Source of the DNA: Mucilaginibacter gracilis
GTDB lineage: Bacteria > Bacteroidota > Bacteroidia > Sphingobacteriales > Sphingobacteriaceae
Assembly: GCF_003633615.1 (NCBI RefSeq)
Contig: NZ_RBKU01000001.1
Location: forward strand, 3,100,001-3,164,000
Direction of reading: 5' to 3'
DNA: 64,000 nucleotides
The notes beneath the pieces are model-generated. The model had not been told where the DNA came from. It did not search any database and saw only the letters and a program-made list of their open reading frames with translations. Shown here in pieces: positions 53,391 through 62,505 of this stretch (within the stretch, counting starts at the first letter, position 1; each line of letters begins with the position of its first letter). Both the position numbers and the translations under genes were made by a program.

Positions 53391-54020
53391 ATGAAACTTT
53401 CAGTTATACTGTCTTTCCTAATTGTTGCTTCTGTTGAAGTTGTACAGGCACAAAATGCATACGTGAAACTTGGGCAGCAAGCGTTGATGGACGGCGACTT
53501 TAAGCAAGCTGTATCACACCTTGAAAAAGCTTGTGTGGTTGATTCTACCAATGCCAATGCGTTGTGGATGCTGGGCTATTCGTACTACCACAGCGAAAAC
53601 TATAAAAAAGCAATTGCTACTTACTGCAAGGTTATCGAAATAAAACCAACTGATTGCTCTGCTTACTATTACCGCGCTATGGCTAAAAGCTATTACGCGC
53701 GCGATGTGCAAACCTCGGCTGCTGATAAAGAAAAAAACTTGCTGGGTGCTATTTTAGACCTCAGTAAAGCCATCAACATAAACCCCAACGATATTAAGTT
53801 TTACCAAAACAGGGGTATTTTTTACAGGGAATATGCAGCTTTTAAATTGCAGAAAGCCAATAAATTTTACGACCGTACCCGCGGCTTAAATTCATTAAAG
53901 GCCTCGGTTACCGATTTGGAAAAAGTACTGGCCGACAACCCCGACCGCAAAGATATCAGCACACAGCTTGATATGTCAAAACAACAACTAACCGTTGCCA
54001 CGGCGGCGGTGCACAATTAA
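53391..54020 (+). CDS. Secreted tetratricopeptide-repeat protein
   Basis: A 209-residue protein with signal peptide (cleavage after VVQAQ). TPR units: KLGQQALMDGDFKQAVSHLEKACVVD, NALWMLGYSYYHSENYKKAIATYCKVIEI and LGAILDLSKAININPNDIKFYQNRGIFYREYAAF. It probably acts as a periplasmic scaffold; no partner can be named. TATTTTCG, one base off the -7 consensus, ends a few bases before the ATG. The gene is convergent with the lipoprotein gene. Confidence 0.85.
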   Translation: MKLSVILSFLIVASVEVVQAQNAYVKLGQQALMDGDFKQAVSHLEKACVVDSTNANALWMLGYSYYHSENYKKAIATYCKVIEIKPTDCSAYYYRAMAKSYYARDVQTSAADKEKNLLGAILDLSKAININPNDIKFYQNRGIFYREYAAFKLQKANKFYDRTRGLNSLKASVTDLEKVLADNPDRKDISTQLDMSKQQLTVATAAVHN

Positions 54021-54031
54021 AAAATTTAATT

Positions 54032-54568
54032 TTATTTAAACCTCCCGGTTATTTGGTAATTATTTGCCCCAAGTATTTTAACCGATTGGCGTTTCTCTAT
54101 CCGGTAAACCGAATCGGGATAATAGCTTAAATTATCAGTAGTTTGATAGAGTGAATTTTTGGTGAAATTAGTTATGGCAATTAATTTTATTTTGTGTGCC
54201 CGGTTTACAATAACAATACTGCGCGTGCGTAAATTGGTATCAATGGCGTTGTAAAATACCGAATCGGCCTTAACGGTAACCTTATAATCATTTCGCCAAG
54301 CCGGTTTATTAATGTCCGACTCGATGAATAAGCCCAGTTCCTGCTTCCAGTTTTTAATGGCTACCAGTTTTGTTTCGGCGTGGCTATTATAAATAACCGA
54401 TTTATTAATGGTAGGATGCAGCTTATTGAGCCTCTCGGCTTCGGCCTTGAAATATGGTTCAAGGCCGAAGTACTGAGGCGTGGTTTGTTGCTCATCGGGC
54501 CTGCAGGCTACAAAAAACAGCAGGCAAAAACTAATTGCAAAAATTGGTTTTTGTTTACACCAATACAT
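54032..54568 (-). CDS. Predicted lipoprotein, LPS-export LptC-like size, unknown function
   Basis: A 178-residue protein whose N-terminus has a lipoprotein signal: ISFCLLFFVAC with the lipobox Cys at about residue 22. The mature part is beta-rich (KVTVKADSVFYNAID, RSIVIVNRAHKIKLIAITNF, VYRIEKRQSVKILGANNYQITGRF) and carries no known motif. Its start overlaps the end of gpmI by 14 bases, so it is probably read from the gpmI transcript. No family is recognised; the size resemblance to LptC is not evidence of function. Confidence 0.7.
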   Translation of the reverse strand: MYWCKQKPIFAISFCLLFFVACRPDEQQTTPQYFGLEPYFKAEAERLNKLHPTINKSVIYNSHAETKLVAIKNWKQELGLFIESDINKPAWRNDYKVTVKADSVFYNAIDTNLRTRSIVIVNRAHKIKLIAITNFTKNSLYQTTDNLSYYPDSVYRIEKRQSVKILGANNYQITGRFK

Positions 54569-56081
54569 TTTCGCTCATTTCTTTGGGGATAGGTACGCCC
54601 AATAGTTTTAAAACAGTAGGGGCAATATCGCCAAGTTTACCGTCTTTAACCTCTTTATAATCTTTATCAATTAAAATGCAGGGTACAAGGTTGGTAGTAT
54701 GTGCAGTGTTTGGAGTGCCATCATCGTTTATCATAAACTCGGCATTACCGTGGTCGGCAATAATAATAAACGAATAACCGTTTGCAATACCTGTTTCAAC
54801 AACTTCTTTGGTACAGGCATCAACAGTTTCGGCAGCTTTAACAACGGCTTCAAAAACACCTGTATGGCCAACCATATCGGTATTGGCAAAGTTTAGGCAA
54901 ATAAAATCGGCCCAGCGGCTTTTCAGTTCCGGCAAAATGGCATCGCGTATGCCTTCGGCACTCATTTCGGGTTGCAAATCATAAGTGGCAACTTTTGGCG
55001 ATGGTATTAATAAACGTTTTTCGTTATCAAATTCCTTTTCGCGGCCACCAGAAAAGAAGAAAGTTACGTGCGGATATTTTTCTGTTTCGGCAATACGTAT
55101 CTGGGTTTTGCCGGCGTTCTGCAAAGTTTCGCCCAGGGTATGTGTAAGGTCGTCTTTAGTAAAAATCACCTGTACCTTTTTAAAGGTTTCGTCGTAGGTG
55201 GTCATGGTAATATAATGCAAATCAAGCGGATGCATGTTTTGCTCCGGGAACGGTTTTTGCGTAAGTGCCTGGGTAATTTCGCGGCCACGGTCGGTACGGA
55301 AATTAAAGCATATCACCACATCGCCGTTTTTAATAACGGCAATTGGTTTACCTTCGTCATCGGTTTTTACTATCGGTAATATAAATTCGTCGCTAACCCC
55401 ATCGGCGTATGATTGTGCTATCGATTTTAAAATATCATGTGTAGCAGCACCTTCGCCGTTCACCATCACATCATAAGCTTTTCTAACACGTTCCCAGCGG
55501 TTATCCCTATCCATGGCATAATACCTGCCAATGGCCGATGCCAGTTTAACATTGGTGTTTTGAATGTGGTTTTCCAGGTCGGTAATGTATTTGATACCAC
55601 CATTGGGGTCGGTATCGCGGCCATCTAAAAACGCGTGGATGTAAACGTGCGGTAACTGATACCTGCCTGCAACATCGCATAAACCCTTTAAATGTTTAAT
55701 ATGTGAGTGTACGCCACCATCGGATACTAAACCAATAAAGTGAACGTCCTTGTTGTTTTCTTTAGCGTAATTAAAGGCTTGCTTAACAACCGGGTTCTCG
55801 TCAAACTCCTGCTCTTCAACGGCCTTGTGTATGCGGCCAAGTTCCTGGTAAACCACGCGGCCCGCGCCAAGGTTCATGTGGCCAACTTCGCTGTTGCCCA
55901 TTTGCCCGGCAGGTAAACCTACCGATGTACCCGAAGCCTGAAGCTTTGAGTGTGGATAATGCTCCAGTAACGAATCAAAGTACGGAGTTTTAGCTGCTAA
56001 AATAGCATTCGATTTATCGTTTCGGCCATAACCCCATCCATCCAGGATAATTAAGGCAACTTTTTTATTTGAATTTTCCAC
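54555..56081 (-). CDS. gpmI: 2,3-bisphosphoglycerate-independent phosphoglycerate mutase
   Basis: A 508-residue two-metal (Mn) alkaline-phosphatase-fold enzyme of glycolysis and gluconeogenesis. Metal and phosphate site: IILDGWGYG with Asp 14, then MGNSEVGHMNLGAGRVVYQ with phospho-Ser 64. HIHAFLDGRDTDPN and NFANTDMVGHTGVFEA with IIADHGNAEFM complete the metal ligands. Start is a GTG (ENSNKKVALI follows), with a perfect -7 element five bases upstream, so the mRNA should be leaderless. Confidence 0.96.
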   Translation of the reverse strand: MENSNKKVALIILDGWGYGRNDKSNAILAAKTPYFDSLLEHYPHSKLQASGTSVGLPAGQMGNSEVGHMNLGAGRVVYQELGRIHKAVEEQEFDENPVVKQAFNYAKENNKDVHFIGLVSDGGVHSHIKHLKGLCDVAGRYQLPHVYIHAFLDGRDTDPNGGIKYITDLENHIQNTNVKLASAIGRYYAMDRDNRWERVRKAYDVMVNGEGAATHDILKSIAQSYADGVSDEFILPIVKTDDEGKPIAVIKNGDVVICFNFRTDRGREITQALTQKPFPEQNMHPLDLHYITMTTYDETFKKVQVIFTKDDLTHTLGETLQNAGKTQIRIAETEKYPHVTFFFSGGREKEFDNEKRLLIPSPKVATYDLQPEMSAEGIRDAILPELKSRWADFICLNFANTDMVGHTGVFEAVVKAAETVDACTKEVVETGIANGYSFIIIADHGNAEFMINDDGTPNTAHTTNLVPCILIDKDYKEVKDGKLGDIAPTVLKLLGVPIPKEMSENVLV

Positions 56082-56085
56082 GCCG

Positions 56086-56093
56086 CAAATATA
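56086..56093 (-). promoter_or_regulatory. Putative -7 promoter element of gpmI (TATATTTG)
   Basis: Exact TAnnTTTG match on the minus strand (TATATTTGCGGCGTG), five bases before the GTG start. Confidence 0.6.
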
Positions 56094-56197
56094 ATTGATT
56101 TGTTAATTTTTGTATATTTAAATAAGTTTAACAGCCGTTAATTTGTCAACTAATTTTATTGCCACTGCGGCAATTTTCAACCTGATATTATATTCTA

Positions 56198-56590
56198 ATG
56201 AAATTATTTTGCTTTTTGTTTGTATTTTCATCGGTAATAGTCCAGCCCAAGTCTGCTGATCCGGTTGACCGCACCATGCTTTTACTAAAACAAAGCAACT
56301 GGACGGAATTATATAAAACTTTTGCACCAAGTATTGACCTTGCTATTTTAGACGTGAGCGATATTTACGCCAAAGACCAGGCCGAAACCATGCTGAATAA
56401 TTTTTTTGGCAAAAATCAGCCTTTTACGGTAAAGCTGGTACATCAGGTAAACTCCAACGCTGATTTAAAGTTTGCTGTTTTTACCCTCAGCGGCAAAAGC
56501 GGCAGTTATAGAACATCAATATCCTTACGAAATAATAACGGCACCTTCCAAATCAACGAGTTACACATTGAGGCCGAAAAAATAAAATAG
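56198..56590 (+). CDS. DUF4783 domain-containing secreted protein
   Basis: A 130-residue protein with a signal peptide (MKLFCFLFVFSSVIVQ). The mature part has the cystatin/NTF2-like pattern of DUF4783: LLLKQSNWTELYKTFAPSIDLAI, YAKDQAETMLNNFFGKNQPFTVKLVHQ, FAVFTLSGKSGSYRTSISLR and FQINELHIE. Family function unknown. Its position directly before nadC is common in Bacteroidota. A separate promoter for nadC lies just after its stop. Confidence 0.85.
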   Translation: MKLFCFLFVFSSVIVQPKSADPVDRTMLLLKQSNWTELYKTFAPSIDLAILDVSDIYAKDQAETMLNNFFGKNQPFTVKLVHQVNSNADLKFAVFTLSGKSGSYRTSISLRNNNGTFQINELHIEAEKIK

Positions 56591-56606
56591 CTTGAAAGTA
56601 TTTTTT

Positions 56607-56614
56607 TACTTTTG
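56607..56614 (+). promoter_or_regulatory. Putative -7 promoter element of nadC (TACTTTTG)
   Basis: Exact TAnnTTTG match 19 bases before the TTG start of nadC, indicating transcription independent of the DUF4783 gene. Confidence 0.55.
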
Positions 56615-56633
56615 AGCCTCTAAATAAACTAAA

Positions 56634-57482
56634 TTGGATATACCTGCAATCCGCAAATTTATTGCCGACTACCTAAATGAAGACGTTGGCGACGGCGACC
56701 ATACCTCATTAGCCACTATACCGGCCGGTACCCAGGGTAAAGCAAAACTATTGGTTAAAGAAAACGGTATTTTAGCCGGTGTTGATATAGCCCTCCAGGT
56801 ATTTGATGTGGTAGATAGCAACCTTATGGTTGACGTTTTTTTACACGATGGGGCAGCCATTAAAAAAGGCGATGTTGCCTTAAATGTAACCGGTAGCGTA
56901 CACAGTATTTTAAAAGCCGAGCGGCTGGTACTTAATATAATGCAACGGATGTCGGCCATAGCAACGCAAACTCATAGCATTGTTGAGCTTATAAAAGGCA
57001 CCGGTACCAAAATACTGGATACCCGCAAAACAACGCCGGGCTTTAGGTATTTTGAAAAACTTGCAGTTAAAATTGGTGGTGGCGTTAACCACAGGTTTGG
57101 CTTGTATGATATGGTGTTGATTAAAGATAACCACGTTGATTATTCGGGTGGAATTAGCAATGCCATCAACAATGCGAAGCAATATTTGTTAACAAACAAC
57201 AAATGCCTGGATATTGAAATTGAAGTAAGAAATTTTGACGAACTTAACGAAGCCATAAAAACCGGTGGCGTGCTGCGTATTATGCTCGACAATTTTTCGA
57301 CAACAGATTTAAAGAAGGCAGTTGAAATTATTGGCGACCAGTTTGAAACAGAAGCTTCGGGCGGTATAACTATTGATAATGTGCGTGCTTATGCCGAGTG
57401 TGGTGTAAATTATATTTCGATAGGAGCCTTAACGCATTCGGTTAAAAGTTTGGATTTGAGTTTGAAAGCTGTTAATGAATAA
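56634..57482 (+). CDS. nadC: Nicotinate-nucleotide pyrophosphorylase (carboxylating)
   Basis: A 282-residue quinolinate phosphoribosyltransferase of NAD synthesis. EDVGDGDHTSLATIPAG near the N-terminus, LNIMQRMSAIATQT, LDTRKTTPGFRYFEKLAVKIGGGVNHRFGLYDMVLIKDNH and EASGGITIDNVRAYAECGVNYISIGALTHS are the family blocks with the PRPP/quinolinate contacts. Start is TTG (DIPAIRKFIA follows), with no suitable ATG. It works on quinolinate made by NadA/NadB, not in this window. Confidence 0.95.
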   Translation: MDIPAIRKFIADYLNEDVGDGDHTSLATIPAGTQGKAKLLVKENGILAGVDIALQVFDVVDSNLMVDVFLHDGAAIKKGDVALNVTGSVHSILKAERLVLNIMQRMSAIATQTHSIVELIKGTGTKILDTRKTTPGFRYFEKLAVKIGGGVNHRFGLYDMVLIKDNHVDYSGGISNAINNAKQYLLTNNKCLDIEIEVRNFDELNEAIKTGGVLRIMLDNFSTTDLKKAVEIIGDQFETEASGGITIDNVRAYAECGVNYISIGALTHSVKSLDLSLKAVNE

Positions 57483-57527
57483 AAATAATATGAATAGTAC
57501 ACCCGCAATTAGTATCATTGTAGTGAG

Positions 57528-58175
57528 ATGATTTCAATATACTCGATTTCAGCGCTCATACTGGCCTACTTATTTGGATCAATACCCACGGCTGTATGGA
57601 TTGGGCAAGCTTTTTATAATGTTGACGTACGCGAGTACGGTAGCGGTAATGCCGGCGCAACCAATACTTTTAGGGTATTAGGCAAAAAAGCCGGCGTACC
57701 CGTAATGCTAATTGATATTTTAAAAGGGTGGACGGCTACCAACCTGGCTTATTTTATAGGCATATCAACAACCGGGGCGGTACACTCTAACGCTTTTGTT
57801 AATTATCAGTTAGCACTGGGCATAACGGCTGTTATGGGCCACCTGTTCCCTGTTTTTGCAGGGTTTAGGGGTGGTAAGGGTGTTGCAACCTTATTCGGGA
57901 TGGTTTTGGCGGTTCACTTGCAAGCATCGCTGCTTTGTGTTTGCGTGTTTATTGCCGTGTTGTTAATTACAAAATACGTGTCGTTAAGTTCTATCGTGGC
58001 AAGCTTTACCTATTTAATTGGGGTAACGTTTATCTTTCCCACTTATAAAACTTCGGTTATCATTTATGGGATGTGTATTTGCGTGCTCATTATGGTTACC
58101 CATCAAAAAAACATAGAACGTTTGCTAAAAGGGAAAGAATCGAAAGTTAATTTGTTTAAGCGTAAGGCAACCTAA
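57528..58175 (+). CDS. plsY: Glycerol-3-phosphate acyltransferase PlsY
   Basis: A 215-residue inner-membrane acyltransferase using acyl-phosphate for the first step of phospholipid synthesis. The three PlsY motifs are visible: LFGSIPTAVWIGQ with VDVREYGSGNAGATNTFRVLGKKAG, GHLFPVFAGFRGGKGVATLFG, and the C-terminal THQKNIERLLKGKE. Length is normal. It lies 45 bases after nadC. Confidence 0.95.
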   Translation: MISIYSISALILAYLFGSIPTAVWIGQAFYNVDVREYGSGNAGATNTFRVLGKKAGVPVMLIDILKGWTATNLAYFIGISTTGAVHSNAFVNYQLALGITAVMGHLFPVFAGFRGGKGVATLFGMVLAVHLQASLLCVCVFIAVLLITKYVSLSSIVASFTYLIGVTFIFPTYKTSVIIYGMCICVLIMVTHQKNIERLLKGKESKVNLFKRKAT

Positions 58176-58184
58176 AGTAAACTA

Positions 58185-58271
58185 CTGTTAAGTTAATAGT
58201 ATTAAGTCATGAGTCGAAAGTTAGATTTGATTATTTTTTGACTTAGAACTTAAGACTTGTGGCTAAAGACT
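58185..58271. repeat. AGTC-word array between plsY and DUF2071 gene
   Basis: Begins about 10 bases after the plsY stop with AACTACTGTTAAGTTAAT, close to the start of the array at 47072. The right part (58234-58271, TTTTTTGACTTAGAAC then TTAAGACTTGTGGC) is the reverse complement of 47088-47125 apart from about two bases. AAGTCATGAGTC and GACTTAGAACTT pair as a loose inverted repeat. Confidence 0.85.
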
Positions 58272-58359
58272 ATCCGTCATCACACGATTAACAGACACTA
58301 CATCTCTTAAAATTAAGGCTCAAATCATTCGGACTCGGGGCATACACTAATCAGTTATT

Positions 58360-59103
58360 ATGGCGAAAATTAAATTCCTTACGGCGCAATGGAAAAGCCT
58401 GTTAATGCTCAATTATGAGGTTAACCCCGAAATACTAAAGCCCTATTTGCCCTCAGCCACCGTGCTCGACCTTTGGGAAGGTAAAGCTTTAGTAAGTATG
58501 GTTGGGTTTTTATTTAAAAACACCCGCGTTTTAGGCGTTAAGTGGCCATTCCATATTAACTTTGAAGAAGTTAACCTGCGTTTTTACGTTAAATATTTTG
58601 ATGGCAAGGAGTGGAAGCGCGGAGCTGTATTTATTAGCGAGCTGGTGCCTAAACCAGTAATAAGCGTTATTGCCAACACATTGTATAACGAGCCTTACCG
58701 TGCTTTACCAATGCGCCACAGCATTAACACGGTTGATATTGAACACACTGAATATAATTACGAGTGGAAATTAAAAGGCAAATGGAATAAACTGGGCGCG
58801 GTTATCAACAATATCAAATTGCCAATTAAACCCGGTAGTGCCGAAGAGTTTATATTTGAGCATTATTGGGGCTATAACAAACTGCGCAATGGTGATACGT
58901 TGGAGTACGCGGTAGAGCATGTTTCGTGGCAAATAAATGAGGTTAAGAGTGCCGTTTTTGATGCCGATATTGCGGAACTATACGGCGAAGCCTTCTTACC
59001 TTATCTAAGCGTTAAACCTTATTCGGCTTTTTTTGCCGATGGGTCGGATGTAGCGGTTCGGGTTGCGGGTAAGGTTAGTGCTGACCCAGTACCTGCAAAA
59101 TAG
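58360..59103 (+). CDS. DUF2071 (YqjF-like) family protein
   Basis: A 247-residue cytoplasmic protein with the DUF2071 pattern: FLTAQWKSLLMLNYEVNPEILKPYLPSATVLDLWEGKALVSMVGF, NFEEVNLRFYVKY and RGAVFISELVPKPVISVIANTLYNEPYRALPM. The fold is acetoacetate-decarboxylase-like; function unknown. Its last 29 bases overlap the end of the convergent pabB gene. Confidence 0.88.
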   Translation: MAKIKFLTAQWKSLLMLNYEVNPEILKPYLPSATVLDLWEGKALVSMVGFLFKNTRVLGVKWPFHINFEEVNLRFYVKYFDGKEWKRGAVFISELVPKPVISVIANTLYNEPYRALPMRHSINTVDIEHTEYNYEWKLKGKWNKLGAVINNIKLPIKPGSAEEFIFEHYWGYNKLRNGDTLEYAVEHVSWQINEVKSAVFDADIAELYGEAFLPYLSVKPYSAFFADGSDVAVRVAGKVSADPVPAK

Positions 59104-60340
59104 CTTTTGCCTTCAACAAACATTCCTCATACTCATATTCAGCATCCGCATTATGCGTTATCGCGCTGCCAACTTCAAACGATAGGTATTGGTTTGCCAA
59201 ATTATAAAGTATCGTCCGTATTACCACATTAAAATCAAAATCCCCATCGGGGCTAAAGTAACCTATCGCGCCCGAATATAGGCCGCGTTTGGTACGTTCG
59301 TAATTTTCCATCAGTTGCATGGCACTAAACTTGGGTGCGCCCGTCATACTCCCCATCGGGAAGGTGTTTTTGATAACTTGCACGTCGCTCAATGCTTCAT
59401 CCTTTTGGCAAACTACGGTTGATATCATTTGATGCACTTGTTTAAAAGTGTAAATACCAAACAGCTCGTCAACCTTAACGGTGCCCGGCTTTGCCGACCG
59501 GGTTAAATCGTTACGTACCAAGTCAACTATCATTACGTTTTCCTGCTGCTCTTTGGGGTGCTCCTTTAGGCTTTGTTTTAGCACTTCGTCTTCAATTTTA
59601 TTGCTGCTGCGTTTGGCCGTTCCTTTTATGGGTTGCGATATAAGTTTATCGTTACGCTTGGCTAAAAATCTTTCGGGCGATGCTGAGATAATATATTTAT
59701 CGTAAAGTTTAAAATAGCAGCCAAAAGGCGCTGGCGAAATTTTATTGAGGTGGTTAAACAAGGCTAAAGGCTCAAGTGTCACCTCTTCGGCATAAAATTC
59801 CTGACAAAAGTTTGTTTCGTAAATATCGCCACGGATGATATGCTGTTGGATAGTTTTAACAGTTTCTATATACTCATCCCGGCTAAAACGCGATTGCAGC
59901 TTTAAGTTAATTTCGGCAATATCGTAGCTAATTATTTGCCCGTTTATTACATTAAGTATGTATTGGTCGTCAGAAACGACTTCGATCTCATCCCCCCGCA
60001 CAATTATAATATGCTGTGGGACAAAAAAATACAAGCCAGGGAATAGTATTTTATCGGTATTAGCCGAACTCAAATTTTCGATCTCATTTTTCAGATCATA
60101 AGTTAAAGCACCCAAAACCCAGTCCTTATGCTTTTCGCGAAAAGCATCTAATTGCTCAAAGGCACTTCCCTCATCGCACTTTAACTCGTGCTTTGCACCA
60201 GCCGCTATCAGGATTTCAAATTTGGAGTATCTATCAGTAAAATTATTGGAATTAAGACATATTGCAACATCAAAACCATTGGCCCATTGCAATGCTTTTT
60301 GCTTAAACAGGTTTATATCGGTTTGATGTTTTAAAGTCAT
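59075..60340 (-). CDS. pabB: Aminodeoxychorismate synthase component I / chorismate-binding family
   Basis: A 421-residue chorismate-utilising enzyme. The conserved C-terminal domain contains YFKLYDKYIISASPERFLAK, QPIKGTAKRS, VMIVDLVRNDLTRSAKPGTVKVDELF, FPMGSMTGAPKFSAMQLMENYE and RGLYSGAIGYFSPDGDFDFNVVIRTI. The PIKGT form (Lys at the catalytic position) indicates aminodeoxychorismate synthase rather than anthranilate synthase, so it makes the folate precursor with a PabA partner not seen here. I start at the ATG after the terminator; an upstream TTG lies next to that terminator. Confidence 0.9.
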   Translation of the reverse strand: MTLKHQTDINLFKQKALQWANGFDVAICLNSNNFTDRYSKFEILIAAGAKHELKCDEGSAFEQLDAFREKHKDWVLGALTYDLKNEIENLSSANTDKILFPGLYFFVPQHIIIVRGDEIEVVSDDQYILNVINGQIISYDIAEINLKLQSRFSRDEYIETVKTIQQHIIRGDIYETNFCQEFYAEEVTLEPLALFNHLNKISPAPFGCYFKLYDKYIISASPERFLAKRNDKLISQPIKGTAKRSSNKIEDEVLKQSLKEHPKEQQENVMIVDLVRNDLTRSAKPGTVKVDELFGIYTFKQVHQMISTVVCQKDEALSDVQVIKNTFPMGSMTGAPKFSAMQLMENYERTKRGLYSGAIGYFSPDGDFDFNVVIRTILYNLANQYLSFEVGSAITHNADAEYEYEECLLKAKAILQVLGQH

Positions 60341-60360
60341 TGCTAAATTTGCTACAATCA

Positions 60361-60385
60361 AAAAAGGCCGAAATTTCGGCCTTTT
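60361..60385 (-). terminator. Rho-independent terminator after purA
   Basis: AAAAAGGCCGAAATTTCGGCC followed by TTTT is a perfect palindrome (stem AAAAGGCCGAAA) with T-runs on both strands. It lies between the purA stop and the pabB start, about 20 bases before the pabB ATG, so pabB needs its own promoter or some readthrough. Confidence 0.85.
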
Positions 60386-60429
60386 ACTATTCTTTTAAAG
60401 CCCTCTCCTTTGGGGAGGGTTGGGTGGGG

Positions 60430-61725
<1,296 letters not shown>

Positions 61726-61775
61726 TTATATTAATTGTTAAGTAATGATGACATCTTCAACACATTGAAGCTGTG

Positions 61776-61783
61776 CAAAGGTA
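61776..61783 (-). promoter_or_regulatory. Putative -7 promoter element of purA (TACCTTTG)
   Basis: Exact TAnnTTTG match on the minus strand, followed by CACAGC and a leader of about 65 bases before the purA ATG. Confidence 0.55.
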
Positions 61784-61855
61784 TCATCATTAACCAAACT
61801 GCATATGCAAAATTTAAAAAGATTTAAACAGGAACCGGATTATTTGTGGTTCAAA

Positions 61856-62323
61856 TCAATTCCTCCTATCGCAAACACCCTCTTTTAATTTAGCGCAATT
61901 GCCATAAAGGTTTAATGAGTGGTGCTTAATTTCAAATTTAAGTAATTCGCCCATCATGGATTGTATTTGCTGAATGCGCGGGTCGCAAAATTCAACTACT
62001 TTACCGCAATCGATACAAATAATATGGTCGTGCTGCTTGTATCCGTATGATTTTTCGAACTGGGCCATGTTTTTACCAAACTGGTGTTTGGTAACCAAAT
62101 CGCACGAAACCAGTAACTCCAGTGTATTATACACCGTTGCCCGGCTAACGCGGTATTTTTTGTTTTTCATGTGGATGTATAACGATTCCACATCAAAATG
62201 ATCGCTGCGTGAGTATATCTCTTCGAGTATGGCAAAACGCTCGGGAGTTTTTCTGAGACTTTTGTTTTCGAGATAGGCTTCGAAAATCTTCTTAACCATC
62301 GCTATGGTTTCCTGTACAGCCAT
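61856..62323 (-). CDS. fur: Fur family transcriptional regulator
   Basis: A 155-residue metal-responsive repressor. The N-terminal winged helix contains [30 protein letters not shown] and [19 protein letters not shown]; the dimerisation domain has [18 protein letters not shown] (CxxC zinc site) and [14 protein letters not shown] (second Cys pair). It resembles Fur rather than Zur or PerR, but metal specificity cannot be settled by eye. A -7 element lies 18 bases upstream of the ATG. It could regulate genes of iron handling; no Fur box was identified in this window. Confidence 0.9.
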   Translation of the reverse strand: MAVQETIAMVKKIFEAYLENKSLRKTPERFAILEEIYSRSDHFDVESLYIHMKNKKYRVSRATVYNTLELLVSCDLVTKHQFGKNMAQFEKSYGYKQHDHIICIDCGKVVEFCDPRIQQIQSMMGELLKFEIKHHSLNLYGNCAKLKEGVCDRRN

Positions 62324-62341
62324 TGATTATTAATTACAATT

Positions 62342-62349
62342 CAAAGTTA
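62342..62349 (-). promoter_or_regulatory. Putative -7 promoter element of fur (TAACTTTG)
   Basis: Exact TAnnTTTG match on the minus strand 18 bases before the fur ATG. The word-repeat array begins about 20 bases farther upstream. Confidence 0.55.
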
Positions 62350-62371
62350 ACTATTTTACTTGAATTTGGAG

Positions 62372-62505
62372 AGTGTTCATAGTTGATGGATCATAGTTGA
62401 TAGATCATGGGTCATAGTTTATTGTGTTGATAGTTGGCACTGAATTGAAAAATCAAAATTTACTACGAACCATAATCTATGAACCATTAACCATGATCTA
62501 CGATG
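62372..62505. repeat. Inverted word-repeat array between rel and fur
   Basis: Left arm words TCATAGTTGATGGATCATAG and TTGATAGATCATGGGTCATAG; right arm words ACCATAATCTATGAACCA and TTAACCATGATCTACGATG. The rel stop codon (TAG on the minus strand) lies within the last word. Arms are complementary only in patches (for example GTAGATCATGG-like to CCATGATCTAC). Confidence 0.7.
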
